Positions 1 through 10,489 of a DNA stretch of 64,000 nucleotides are shown here, piece by piece; position 1 is the stretch's first letter; each line of letters begins with the position of its first letter. The notes under the pieces were generated by a model, which ran no database searches, was not told the DNA's origin, and saw only the letters and a list, made by a program, of their open reading frames with translations. This stretch comes from Hippophae tibetana (Eukaryota; Streptophyta; Magnoliopsida; Rosales; Elaeagnaceae), in contig CM072803.1 of NCBI GenBank assembly GCA_037013495.1, forward strand, positions 50,729,627 to 50,793,626, written 5' to 3'. Both the position numbers and the translations under genes were made by a program.

Positions 1-3
1 CTC

Positions 4-18
4 ATGATCTATGATCAT
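4..18. repeat. Perfect 6-bp dyad ATGATC-TAT-GATCAT
   Basis: Six-base inverted repeat with a three-base centre, present in A, B and C monomers. In D, E, F, H, J and K classes the right arm is GATTAT or GAATAT, which breaks the symmetry. The dyad could form a short hairpin or bind a symmetric protein. No binding protein can be named from sequence. Confidence 0.8.
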
Positions 19-82
19 TTTCTTTTCTTTGTAAATCCTAATTCCCCGCAAAGGCAAATTCATGCAAATTATATTACCTCCA

Positions 83-94
83 TTCCAAATGGAA
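83..94. repeat. Perfect 5-bp dyad TTCCA-NN-TGGAA
   Basis: The centre is AA or AC, so the arms are conserved while the centre varies (TTCCAAATGGAA and TTCCAACTGGAA). J copies extend the arms to six bases (TTTCCA-AA-TGGAAA). Class C of domains I-II (CTTGCAAATGG) and class E (TTCTAAATGTAA) lose it. Confidence 0.7.
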
Positions 95-230
95 AAAGTT
101 GATGGATAGAGGTTGTTTTAGACATCATTTGTAAACTTCTTGTTACATAGCTAGAAAAATTGCTATTGTGGATGAGCGTAATATGTAGCATCATATTTCA
201 CTAACTCCTCCTCTTAAAATGGGTTTGAAA

Positions 231-244
231 CCTAGATTTCTAGG
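231..244. repeat. Perfect 6-bp dyad CCTAGA-TT-TCTAGG
   Basis: One of the most conserved blocks of the monomer, nearly invariant from 231 to the end of the array. Class F is the main exception: domain III F copies read CCAAGATTTCTATA and domain IV F copies CCAAGATTTCTAGA. J copies have TCTTGG, and a few others have TCTAAG. The minus-strand open frame ends at the TAG in the left arm of this dyad. Confidence 0.8.
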
Positions 245-299
245 GAGAAAGGGACAACCAAAGGCAAATTAATTACGATCTCCTCCAAAACAACCAAAA

Positions 300-317
300 T
301 AACTTATAAATAAGTTA
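300..317. repeat. Perfect 8-bp dyad TAACTTAT-AA-ATAAGTTA
   Basis: The longest perfect short inverted repeat in the monomer. Domain II copies mostly carry ATAAACAAG, one mismatch in the right arm. Many C and F copies carry AACATATAAATAAG, one mismatch in the left arm. No compensating change restores pairing, so selection for the hairpin is not evident. Confidence 0.8.
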
Positions 318-331
318 AGAATATTGATGTC

Positions 332-406
332 AAAAATGAGTCGAAAATGAGAATTATTGATCTCTTATTTAGAATAATGAACAAAATTTCAAATTTAAAT
401 AGTTTT
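332..406. other. A-tract-rich segment, candidate curved DNA
   Basis: A/T tracts lie at 332-336, 344-347, 383-389, 391-396 and 403-406 in the first monomer, some with spacing near one helical turn. Phased A-tracts can bend DNA, a common property of satellites. Spacing is not regular throughout, so curvature is an inference. The tracts are kept in nearly every copy. Confidence 0.45.
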
Positions 407-461
407 GCATCATAAGACGTAATAATTTCTCTTAAATATATCATAATTATTAGGAAATAAA

Positions 462-480
462 ACGCGTAGTATTTATTTCG
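462..480. other. CpG cluster ACGCGT...TTCGC with transition variants
   Basis: Within about 20 bases this segment holds several of the few CpGs of the monomer. Across copies it shows ATGCGT (1009), ACACGT (2649), ACGCAT (49140), TTCGCAAA (478), TTCACGAA (26187) and TTTGCGAA (2664). All are C-to-T or G-to-A changes at CpG, the expected product of deamination of methylated cytosine. This copy has the CA form at its last CpG. Confidence 0.7.
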
Positions 481-1035
481 CAAACTTTCTTTTATAATAT
501 AGATATGAGAAAAGGATTATGTTTTATTTTCCCCATATTGATTTTTCCCCATGATCTATGATCATTTTCTTTCCGTTGTAAGTCCTAATTCCCCGCACAG
601 GCAAATTCATGCAAATTATATTACCTCCATTCCAACTGGAAAAAGTTGATGGATAGAGGTTGTTTTAGACATCATTTGTAAACTGTTTGTTACCTAGCTA
701 GAAAGATTGCTATTGTGGATGAACGTAATATGTAGCATCATATTTCACTAACTTTTCCGGTTAAAATGGGTTTGAAACCTAGATTTCTAGGGAGAAAGGG
801 ACAACCAAAGGCAAATTAATTACGATGCCATCCAAAAAAACCACAATAACTAATAAATAAGTTAAGAATATTGATGTCAAAAATGAGTTTAAAATGAGAA
901 TTATTGATATCTTATTTAGAATAATGAACAAAATTTCAAATTTAAATAGTTTTGCATCATAAGACGTAATAATTTCTCTTAAATATATCATAATTATTAG
1001 GAAATAAAATGCGTAGTATTTATTTCGCAAACTTT

Positions 1036-1043
1036 CTTTTATA
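1036..1043 (-). promoter_or_regulatory. TATA-box-like TATAAAAG on the minus strand
   Basis: The plus-strand CTTTTATAATATAG reads TATTATAAAAG on the minus strand, a good match to a eukaryotic TATA box, just upstream of the minus-strand open frame. Copies with CTTTTGTAATATAG (E class) or CTTTCATAATATAG lose the match. In a sequence this AT-rich such a match is expected by chance, so a promoter role is speculative. Confidence 0.2.
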
Positions 1044-1570
1044 ATATAGATATGAGAAAATGATTATGTTTTATTTTCCCCATATTGCTTTTTCCCCATG
1101 ATCTATGATCATTTTCTTTCCGTGGTAAATCCTAATTCCCCGCACAGGCAAATTCATGCAAATTATATTACCTCCCTTGCAAATGGAAAAAGTTGATGGA
1201 TAGAGGTTGTTTTAGACATCATTTGTAAACTTCTTCTTACATAGCTAGAAAAATTGCTATTGTGGATGAAGGTAATATGTAGCATCATATTTCACTAACT
1301 CTTCCTGTTAAAATGGGTTTGAAACCTAGATTTCTAGGGAGAAAGGGACAACCAAAGGCAAATTCATTACGATCTCCTCCAAAACAACCACAATAACATA
1401 TAAATAAGTTAAGAATATTGATGTCAAAAATGAGTCGAAAATGAGAATTATTGATCTCTTTTTTAGAATAATGAACAAAATTTCAAATTTAAATAGTTTT
1501 GCATCATAAGACGTAATAATTTCTCTTAAATATATCATAATTATTAGGAAATAAAACGCGTAGTATTTAT

Positions 1571-1578
1571 TTCGCGAA
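1571..1578. repeat. CpG-containing palindrome TTCGCGAA
   Basis: Eight-base palindrome in many copies of domains I and II, preceded 20 bases earlier by the palindrome ACGCGT. Variants TTCGCAAA, TTCACGAA, TTTGCGAA and TTCGCCAA occur. The first three are each a single transition at a CpG. The last is a transversion that marks domains III and IV. Confidence 0.8.
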
Positions 1579-2188
1579 CTTTGTTTTATAATATAGATAT
1601 GAGAAAATGTTTATGTTTTATTTTCCCCATATTGATGTTTCCTCATGATCTATGATCATTTTCTTTTCTTTGTAAATCCTAATTCCCCGCACAGGCAAAT
1701 TCATGCAAATTATATTACCTCCATTCCAACTGGAAAAAGTTGATGGATAGAGGTTGTTTTAGACATCATTTGTAAACTTCTTGTTACATAGCTAGAAAAA
1801 TTGCTATTATGGATGAACGTAATATGTAGCATCATATTTCACTAACTCTTTCTGTTAAAATGGGTTTGAAACCTAGATTTCTAGGGAGAAAGGGAAAACC
1901 AAAGGCAAATTAATTACGATCTCCTCCAAAACAACCAAAATAACTTATAAATAAGTTAAGAATATTGATGTCAAAAATGAGTCGAAAATGAGAATTATTG
2001 ATCTCTTATTTAGAATAATGAACAAAATTTCAAATTTAAATAGTTTTGCATCATAAGACGTAATAATTTCTCTTAAATATATCATAATTATTAGGAAATA
2101 AAACGCGTAGTATTTATTTCGCAAATTTTCTTTTATAATATAGATATGAGAAAAGGATTATGTTTTATTTTCCCCATATTGATTTTTC

Positions 2189-4376
2189 CCCATGATCTAT
2201 GATCATTTTCTTTCCGTTGTAAGTCCTAATTCCCCGCACAGGCAAATTCATGCAAATTATATTACCTCCATTCCAACTGGAAAAAGTTGATGGATAGAAG
2301 TTGTTTTAGACATCATTTGTAAACTTTTTGTTACCTAGCTAGAAAAATTGCTATTGTGGATGAACGTAATATGTAGCATCATATTTCACTAACTCTTCCG
2401 GTTAAAATGGGTTTGAAACCTAGATTTCTAGGGAGAAAGGGACAACCAAAGGCAAATTCATTACGATGCCATCCAAAAAAACCACAATAACTAATAAATA
2501 AGTTAAGAATATTGATGTCAAAAATGAGTTTAAAATGAGAATTATTGATATCTTATTTAGAATAATGAACAAAATTTCAAATTTAAATAGTTTTGCATCA
2601 TAAGACGTAATAATTTCTCTTAAATATATCATAATTATTAGGAAATAAAACACGTATTATTTATTTTGCGAACTTTCTTTTATAATATAGACATGAGAAA
2701 ATGATTATGTTTTATTTTCCCCTTATTGATTTTTCCTCATGATCTATGATCATTTTTCTTTCTTTGTAAATCCTAATTCCCCGCACAGGAAAATTCATGC
2801 AAATTATATTACCTCCATTCCAACTGGAAAAAGTTGATGGATAGAGGTTGTTTTAGACATCATTTGTAAACTTCTTGTTACATAGCTAGAAAAATTGCTA
2901 TTTTGGATGAACGTAATATGTAGCATCATATTTCACTAACTCTTCCTCTTAAAATGGGTTTGAAACCTAGATTTCTAGGGAGAAAGGGAAAACCAAAGGC
3001 AAATTAATTACGATCTCCTCCAAAACAACCAAAATAACTTATAAATAAGTTAAGAATATTGATGTCAAAAATGAGTCGAAAATGAGAATTATTGATCTCT
3101 TATTTAGAATAATGAACAAAATTTCAAATTTAAATAGTTTTGCATCATAAGACGTAATAATTTCTCTTAAATATATCATAATTATTAGGAAATAAAATGC
3201 GTAGTATTTATTTCGCGAACTTTCTTTTATAATATAGATATGAGAAATTGATTATGTTTTATTTTCCCCATATTGCTTTTTCCCCATGATCTATGATCAT
3301 TTTCTTTCCGTGGTAAATCCTAATTCCCCGCACAGGCAAATTCATGCAAATTATATTACCTCCCTTGCAAATGGAAAAAGTTGATGGATCGAGGTTGTTT
3401 TAGACATCATTTGTAAACTTCTTATTACATAGCTAGAAAAATTGCTATTGTGGATGAAGGTAATATGTAGCATCATATTTCACTAACTCTTCCTGTTAAA
3501 ATGGGTTTGAAACCTAGATTTCTAGGGAGAAAGGGACAACCAAAGGCAAATTCATTACGATCTCCTCCAAAACAACCACAATAACATATAAATAAGTTAA
3601 GAATATTGATGTCAAAAATGAGTCGAAAATGAGAATTATTGATCTCTTTTTTAGAATAATGAACAAAATTTCAAATTTAAATAGTTTTGCATCATAAGAC
3701 GTAATAATTTCTCTTAAATATATCATAATTATTAGGAAATAAAACGCGTAGTATTTATTTCGCGAACTTTGTTTTATAATATAGATATGAGAAAATGTTT
3801 ATGTTTTATTTACCCCATATTGATTTTTCCTCATGATCTATGATTATTTTCTTTCCTTTGTAAGTCCTAATTCCCCACACAGGCAAATTCATTCATATTA
3901 TATTACCTCCCTTCCAAATTGAAAAAGTTGATGGATAGAGGTTGTTTTAGACATCATTTGTAAACTTCTTGTTACATAGCTAGAAAAATTGCTATTGTGG
4001 ATGAAGGTAATATGTAGCATCATATTTCACTAACTCTTCCTGTTAAAATGGGTTTGAAACCTAGATTTCTAGGGAGAAAGGGACAACCAAAGGCAAATTC
4101 ATTACGATCTCCTCCAAAACAACCACAATAACATATAAATAAGTTAAGAATATTGATGTCAAAAATGAGTCGAAAATGAGAATTATTGATCTCTTATTTA
4201 GAATAATGAACAAAATTTCAAATTTAAATAGTTTTGCATCATAAGACGTAATAATTTCTCTTAAATATATCATAATTATTAGGAAATAAAACGCGTAGTA
4301 TTTATTTCGCAAACTTTCTTTTATAATATAGATATGAGAAAAGGATTATGTTTTATTTTCCCCATATTGATTTTTC
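2189..4376 (+). repeat. Tetramer HOR unit, copy 1 (B-A-C-D, 2188 bp)
   Basis: Four monomers in the order B, A, C, D. Markers recur exactly 2188 bases later. The block with CACGTATTATTTATTTTGCG at about 2650 reappears at about 4838, and GTTGATGGATCGAGG at about 3380 reappears at about 5568. The left edge is approximate, because monomer 1642-2188 is already class A but shares its last ~100 bases with the D monomer end. Confidence 0.88.
3514..3726 (-). other. Recurrent hydrophobic open frame in the monomer (70 codons), probably non-coding
   Basis: ATG-initiated frame beginning MIYLREIITSYDAK and ending VPFSLEI. It has two strongly hydrophobic stretches (around residues 19-25 and 40-55), which reflect the AT-rich sequence. 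Some copies extend upstream to TTG or GTG starts, giving 77-83 codons. About 26 of ~117 monomers keep at least 70 codons. In most domain II copies one base (CTTATAAA instead of CATATAAA) makes an in-frame TAA. Recurrence simply follows the monomer, and open and closed copies are intermixed. No Shine-Dalgarno-like or splice context supports translation, and I recognise no family. Confidence 0.25.
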
Positions 4377-6564
4377 CCCATGATCTATGATCATTTTCTT
4401 TCCGTTGTAAGTCCTAATTCCCCGCACAGGCAAATTCATGCAAATTATATTACCTCCATTCCAACTGGAAAAAGTTGATGGATAGAGGTTGTTTTAGACA
4501 TCATTTGTAAACTTTTTGTTACCTAGCTAGAAAAATTGCTATTGTGGATGAACGTAATATGTAGCATCATATTTCACTAACTCTTCCGGTTAAAATGGGT
4601 TTGAAACCTAGATTTCTAGGGAGAAAGGGACAACCAAAGGCAAATTCATTACGATGCCATCCAAAAAAACCACAATAACTAATAAATAAGTTAAGAATAT
4701 TGATGTCAAAAATGAGTTTAAAATGAGAATTATTGATATCTTATTTAGAATAATGAACAAAATTTCAAATTTAAATAGTTTTGCATCATAAGACGTAATA
4801 ATTTCTCTTAAATATATCATAATTATTAGGAAATAAAACACGTATTATTTATTTTGCGAACTTTCTTTTATAATATAGACATGAGAAAATGATTATGTTT
4901 TATTTTCCCCTTATTGATTTTTCCTCATGATCTATGATCATTTTTCTTTCTTTGTAAATCCTAATTCCCCGCACAGGAAAATTCATGCAAATTATATTAC
5001 CTCCATTCCAACTGGAAAAAGTTGATGGATAGAGGTTGTTTTAGACATCATTTGTAAACTTCTTGTTACATAGCTAGAAAAATTGCTATTTTGGATGAAC
5101 GTAATATGTAGCATCATATTTCACTAACTCTTCCTCTTAAAATGGGTTTGAAACCTAGATTTCTAGGGAGAAAGGGAAAACCAAAGGCAAATTAATTACG
5201 ATCTCCTCCAAAACAACCAAAATAACTTATAAATAAGTTAAGAATATTGATGTCAAAAATGAGTCGAAAATGAGAATTATTGATCTCTTATTTAGAATAA
5301 TGAACAAAATTTCAAATTTAAATAGTTTTGCATCATAAGACGTAATAATTTCTCTTAAATATATCATAATTATTAGGAAATAAAATGCGTAGTATTTATT
5401 TCGCGAACTTTCTTTTATAATATAGATATGAGAAATTGATTATGTTTTATTTTCCCCATATTGCTTTTTCCCCATGATCTATGATCATTTTCTTTCCGTG
5501 GTAAATCCTAATTCCCCGCACAGGCAAATTCATGCAAATTATATTACCTCCCTTGCAAATGGAAAAAGTTGATGGATCGAGGTTGTTTTAGACATCATTT
5601 GTAAACTTCTTATTACATAGCTAGAAAAATTGCTATTGTGGATGAAGGTAATATGTAGCATCATATTTCACTAACTCTTCCTGTTAAAATGGGTTTGAAA
5701 CCTAGATTTCTAGGGAGAAAGGGACAACCAAAGGCAAATTCATTACGATCTCCTCCAAAACAACCACAATAACATATAAATAAGTTAAGAATATTGATGT
5801 CAAAAATGAGTCGAAAATGAGAATTATTGATCTCTTTTTTAGAATAATGAACAAAATTTCAAATTTAAATAGTTTTGCATCATAAGACGTAATAATTTCT
5901 CTTAAATATATCATAATTATTAGGAAATAAAACGCGTAGTATTTATTTCGCGAACTTTGTTTTATAATATAGATATGAGAAAATGTTTATGTTTTATTTA
6001 CCCCATATTGATTTTTCCTCATGATCTATGATTATTTTCTTTCCTTTGTAAGTCCTAATTCCCCACACAGGCAAATTCATTCATATTATATTACCTCCCT
6101 TCCAAATTGAAAAAGTTGATGGATAGAGGTTGTTTTAGACATCATTTGTAAACTTCTTGTTACATAGCTAGAAAAATTGCTATTTTGGATGAACGTAATA
6201 TGTAGCATCATATTTCACTAACTCTTTCTGTTAAAGTGGGTTTGAAACCTAGATTTCTAGGGAGAAAGGGACAACCAAAGGCAAACTCATTACGATCTCC
6301 TCCAAAACAACCACAATAACATATAAATAAGTTAAGAATATTGATGTCAAAAATGAGTCGAAAATGAGAATTATTGATCTCTTATTTAGAATAATGAACA
6401 AAATTTCAAATTTAAATAGTTTTGCATCATAAGACGTAATAATTTCTCTTAAATATATCATAATTATTAGGAAATAAAACGCGTAGTATTTATTTCGCAA
6501 ACTTTCTTTTATAATATAGATATGAGAAAAGGATTATGTTTTATTTTCCCCATATTGATTTTTC
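4377..6564 (+). repeat. Tetramer HOR unit, copy 2 (B-A-C-D, 2188 bp)
   Basis: Nearly base-for-base copy of the preceding 2188 bases. Differences I noticed lie mainly in the last monomer: TATTTTGGATGAACG instead of TATTGTGGATGAAGG near 6180, and TTAAAGTGGG near 6232. Such high identity between whole tetramers, against clear divergence among the four monomers inside each, defines a higher-order repeat formed by a recent duplication. Confidence 0.88.
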
Positions 6565-8205
6565 CCCATGATCTATGATCATTTTCTTTCCGTTGTAAGT
6601 CCTAATTCCCCGCACAGGCAAATTCATGCAAATTATATTACCTCCATTCCAACTGGAAAAAGTTGATGGATAGAGGTTGTTTTAGACATCATTTGTAAAC
6701 TTTTTGTTACCTAGCTAGAAAAATTGCTATTGTGGATGAACGTAATATGTAGCATCATATTTCACTAACTTTTCCGGTTAAAATGGGTTTGAAACCTAGA
6801 TTTCTAGGGAGAAAGAGACAACCAAAGGCAAATTAATTACGATGCCATCCAAAAAAACCACAATAACTAATAAATAAGTTAAGAATATTGATGTCAAAAA
6901 TGAGTTTAAAATGAGAATTATTGATATCTTATTTAGAATAATGAACAAAATTTCAAATTTAAATAGTTTTGCATCATAAGACGTAATAATTTCTCTTAAA
7001 TATATCAAAATTATTAGGAAATAAAACGCGTATTATTTATTTCGCGAACTTTCTTTTATAATATAGACATGAGAAAATGATTATGTTTTATTTTCCCCTT
7101 ATTGATTTTTCCTCATGATCTATGATCATTTTCTTTTCTTTGTAAATCCTAATTCCCCGCACAGGCAAATTCATGCAAATTATATTACCTCCATTCCAAC
7201 TGGAAAAAGTTGATGGATAGAGGTTGTTTTAGACATCATTTGTAAACTTCTTGTTACATAGCTAGAAAAATTGCTATTTTGGATGAACGTAATATGTAGC
7301 ATCATATTTCACTAACTCTTCCTCTTAAAATGGGTTTGAAACCTAGATTTCTAGGGAGAAAGGGAAAACCAAAGGCAAATTAATTACGATCTCCTCCAAA
7401 ACAACCAAAATAACTTATAAATAAGTTAAGAATATTGATGTCAAAAATGAGTCGAAAATGAGAATTATTGATCTCTTATTTAGAATAATTAACAAAATTT
7501 CAAATTTAAATAGTTTTGCATCATAAGACGTAATAATTTCTCTTAAATATATTATAATTATTAGGAAATAAAACGCGTAGTATTTATTTCGCGAACTTTG
7601 TTTTATAATATAGATATGAGAAAATGATTATGTTTAATTTTCCCCATATTGATTTTTCCCCATGATCTATGATCATTTTCTTTTGGTTGTAAGTCCTAAT
7701 TCCCCGCACAGGAAAATTCATGCAAATTATATTACCTCCATTCCAACTGGAAAAAGTTGATGGATAGTGGTTGTTTTAGACATCATTTGTAAACTTTTTG
7801 TTACCCAGCTAGAAAAATTGCTATTGTGGATGAACGTAATATGTAGCATCATATTTCACTAACTCTTCCTGTTAAAATGGGTTTGAAACCTAGATTTCTA
7901 GGGAGAAAGGGACAACCAAAGGCAAATTCATTACGTTGCCATCCAAAAAAACCACAATAACTAATAAATAAGTTAAGAATATTGATGTCAAAAATGAGTT
8001 TAAAATGAGAATTATTGATATCTTATTTAGAATAATGAAGAAAATTTCAAATTTAAATAGTTTTGCATCATAAGAAGTAATAATTTCTCTTAAATATATC
8101 ATAATTATTAGGAAATAAAACGCGTAGTATTTATTTCGCGAACTTTGTTTTATTATATAGATATGAGAAAATGTTTATGTTTTATTTTCCCCATATTGAT
8201 TTTTC
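6565..8205 (+). repeat. Partial third HOR unit and exit monomers (B-A-B)
   Basis: The B copy at 6565 begins a third tetramer but matches monomer 548-1094 better than the other B copies, sharing CTTTTCCGG and the TTAATTACGATGCC variant. The A copy at 7112 follows. A variant B with TTTTGGTTGTAAG and an AAGAAGTAATAAT change near 8074 then replaces the expected C. The tetramer register is lost here. Confidence 0.75.
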
Positions 8206-9846
8206 CTCATGATCTATGATTATTTTCTTTCCTTTGGAAGTCCTAATTCCCCACACAGGCAAATTCATGCATATTATATTACGTCCCTTCCAAATTGAAA
8301 AAGTTGATGGATAGAGGTTGTTTTAGACATCATTTGTAAACTTCTTGTTACATAGCTAGAAAAATTGCTATTTTGGATGAACGTAATATGTAGCATCATA
8401 TTTCACTAACTCTTCCTCTTAAAATGGGTTTGAAACCTAGATTTCTAGGGAGAAAGGGAAAACCAAAGGCAAATTAATTACGATCTCCTCCAAAACAACC
8501 AAAATAACTTATAAATAAGTTAAGAATATTGATGTCAAAAATGAGTCGAAAATGAGAATTATTGATCTCTTATTTAGAATAATGAACAAAATTTCAAATT
8601 TAAATAGTTTTGCATCATAAGACGTAATAATTTCTCTTAAATATATCATAATTATTAGGAAATAAAACGCGTAGTATTTATTTCGCGAACTTTGTTTTAT
8701 TATATAGATATGAGAAAATGTTTATGTTTTATTTTCCCCATATTGATTTTTCCTCATGATCTATGATTATTTTCTTTCCTTTGGAAGTCCTAATTCCCCA
8801 CACAGGCAAATTCATGCATATTATATTACGTCCCTTCCAAATTGAAAAAGTTGATGGATAGAGGTTGTTTTAGACATCATTTGTAAACTTCTTGTTACAT
8901 AGCTAGAAAAATTGCTATTTTGGATGAACGTAATATGTAGCATCATATTTCACTAACTCTTCCTCTTAAAATGGGTTTGAAACCTAGATTTCTAGGGAGA
9001 AAGGGAAAACCAAAGGCAAATTAATAACGATCTGCTCCAAAACAACCAAAATAACTTATAAATAAGTTAAGAATATTGATGTCAAAAATGAGTCGAAAAT
9101 GAGAATTATTGATCTCTTATTTAGAATAATGAACAAAATTTCAAATTTAAATAGTTTTGCATCATAAGACGTAATAATTTCTCTTAAATATATCATAATT
9201 ATTAGGAAAAAAAACGCGTAGTATTTATTTCGCGAACTTTGTTTTATTATATAGATATGAGAAAATGTTTATGTTTTATTTTCCCCATATTGATTTTTCC
9301 TCATGATCTATGATTATTTTCTTTCCTTTGTAAGTCCTAATTCCCCACACAGGCAAATTCATGCATATTATATTACCTCCCTTCCAAATTGAAAAAGTTG
9401 ATGGATAGAGGTTGTTTTAGACATCATTTGTAAACTTCTTGTTACATAGCTAGAAAAATTGCTATTTTGGATGAACGTAATATGTAGCATCATATTTCAC
9501 TAACTCTTCCTCTTAAAATGGGTTTGAAACCTAGATTTCTAGGGAGAAAGGGAGAACCAAAGGCAAATTAATTACGATCTCCTCCAAAACAACCAAAATA
9601 ACTTATAAATAAGTTAAGAATATTGATGTCAAAAATGAGTCGAAAATGAGAATTATTGATCTCTTATTTAGAATAATGAACAAAATTTCAAATTTAAATA
9701 GTTTTGCATCATAAGACGTAATAATTTCTCTTAAATATATCATAATTATTAGGAAATAAAACGCGTAGTATTTATTTCGCGAACTTTGGTTTATAATATA
9801 GATATGAGAAAATGTTTATGTTTTATTTTCCCAATATTGCTTTTTC
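8206..9846 (+). repeat. Three consecutive near-identical D monomers
   Basis: Copies at 8206, 8753 and 9300 all begin GATCTATGATTATTTTC and share CCACACAGG, CATGCATATTATATTACG/CC and CCTTCCAAATTG. The first two share CTTTGGAAG and TTACGTCCC and are almost identical. The third has CTTTGTAAG and TTACCTCCC. This is a one-monomer (547 bp) amplification, unlike the multi-monomer duplications elsewhere. Confidence 0.85.
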
Positions 9847-10489
9847 CCCATGATCTATGATCATTTTCTTTCCGTGGTAAATCCTAATTCCCCGCACAGG
9901 CAAATTCATGCAAATTATATTACCTCCCTTGCAAATGGAAAAAGTTGATGGATAGAGGTTGTTTTAGACATCATTTGTAAACTTCTTGTTACATAGCTAG
10001 AAAAATTGCTATTGTGGATGAGCGTAATATGTAGCATCATATTTCACTAACTCCTCCTCTTAAAATGGGTTTGAAACCTAGATTTCTAGGGAGAAAGGGA
10101 CAACCAAAGGCAAATTAATTACGATCTCCTCCAAAACAACCAAAATAACTTATAAACAAGTTAAGAATATTGATGTCAAAAATGAGTCGAAATCGAGAAT
10201 TATTGATCTCTTATTTAGAATAATGAAGAAAATTTCAAATTTAAATAGTTTTGCATCATAAGACGTAATAATTTCTCTTAAATATATCATAATTATTAGG
10301 AAATAAAACGCGTATTATTTATTTCGCGAACTTTCTTTTATAATATAGACATGAGAAAATGATTATGTTTTATTTTCCCCTTATTGATTTTTCCTCATGA
10401 TCTATGATCATTTTCTTTTCTTTGTAAATCCTAATTCCCCGCACAGGCAAATTCATGCAAATTATATTACCTCCATTCCAAATGGAAAA

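Larger units (their letters stand above)
1..547 (+). repeat. Representative monomer (class A) of the satellite
   Basis: This first complete copy serves as the coordinate reference. In order it holds an ATGATC/GATCAT dyad, a pyrimidine-rich stretch, a CCCCGCA core, a TTCCA/TGGAA dyad, a CCTAGA/TCTAGG dyad, a TAACTTAT/ATAAGTTA dyad, an A-tract-rich region, an ACGCGT...TTCGC CpG cluster, a TATAATATAG element and a closing TTTTCCCC run. A hand count gives about 157 G+C of 547 (29%). Bases 1-300 are near 34% and the remainder near 21-22%. The length is close to three times 182, but I see no internal three-fold subrepeat. The choice of first base is arbitrary. Confidence 0.95.
1..8205 (+). repeat. 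Array domain I: classes A, B, C, D with a tetramer HOR
   Basis: Fifteen monomers read A B C A, then B A C D, B A C D, B A B. B copies carry CTTCCGGTT and a GCCATCCAAAAAAACC block. C copies carry CTTCCTGTT. The hydrophobic minus-strand frame stays open to at least 70 codons in 10 of these 15 monomers, far more often than in domain II. This is because these copies have CATATAAATAAG or CTAATAAATAAG where domain II has CTTATAAA. Confidence 0.85.

Noticed and set aside
70..80. Geminivirus-like nonanucleotide (TTATATTAC against TAATATTAC) as a rolling-circle origin
   Set aside because: It differs at one base in all copies, there is no flanking stem-loop of the right kind, and AT-rich sequence makes near matches common.
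225..250. Telomere-related motif (CTAGGG near TTTAGGG)
   Set aside because: Only one GGG-ending hexamer per monomer and no tandem TTTAGGG or TTAGGG run anywhere, so it gives no support for a telomeric origin.
455..490. CENP-B box near the CGCG cluster
   Set aside because: The required spacing of TTCG and CGGG core bases is absent. CGGG does not occur in this part of the monomer.
779..1030. Minus-strand frames of 63-87 codons as a multi-copy gene family
   Set aside because: They recur only because the monomer recurs, many copies are broken by single bases, starts are often TTG or GTG in a eukaryotic context, and the hydrophobic character follows from AT-rich sequence.
1030..1050. TATAAT as a bacterial -10 promoter in every monomer
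   Set aside because: No matching -35 at proper spacing is conserved, the sequence is eukaryotic in character, and TATAAT is expected by chance at this base composition.
8206..9299. Near-identical adjacent D monomers as an assembly duplication error
   Set aside because: They differ at a few sites and fit the general pattern of recent local amplification. An error cannot be excluded without reads, but nothing in the sequence demands it.
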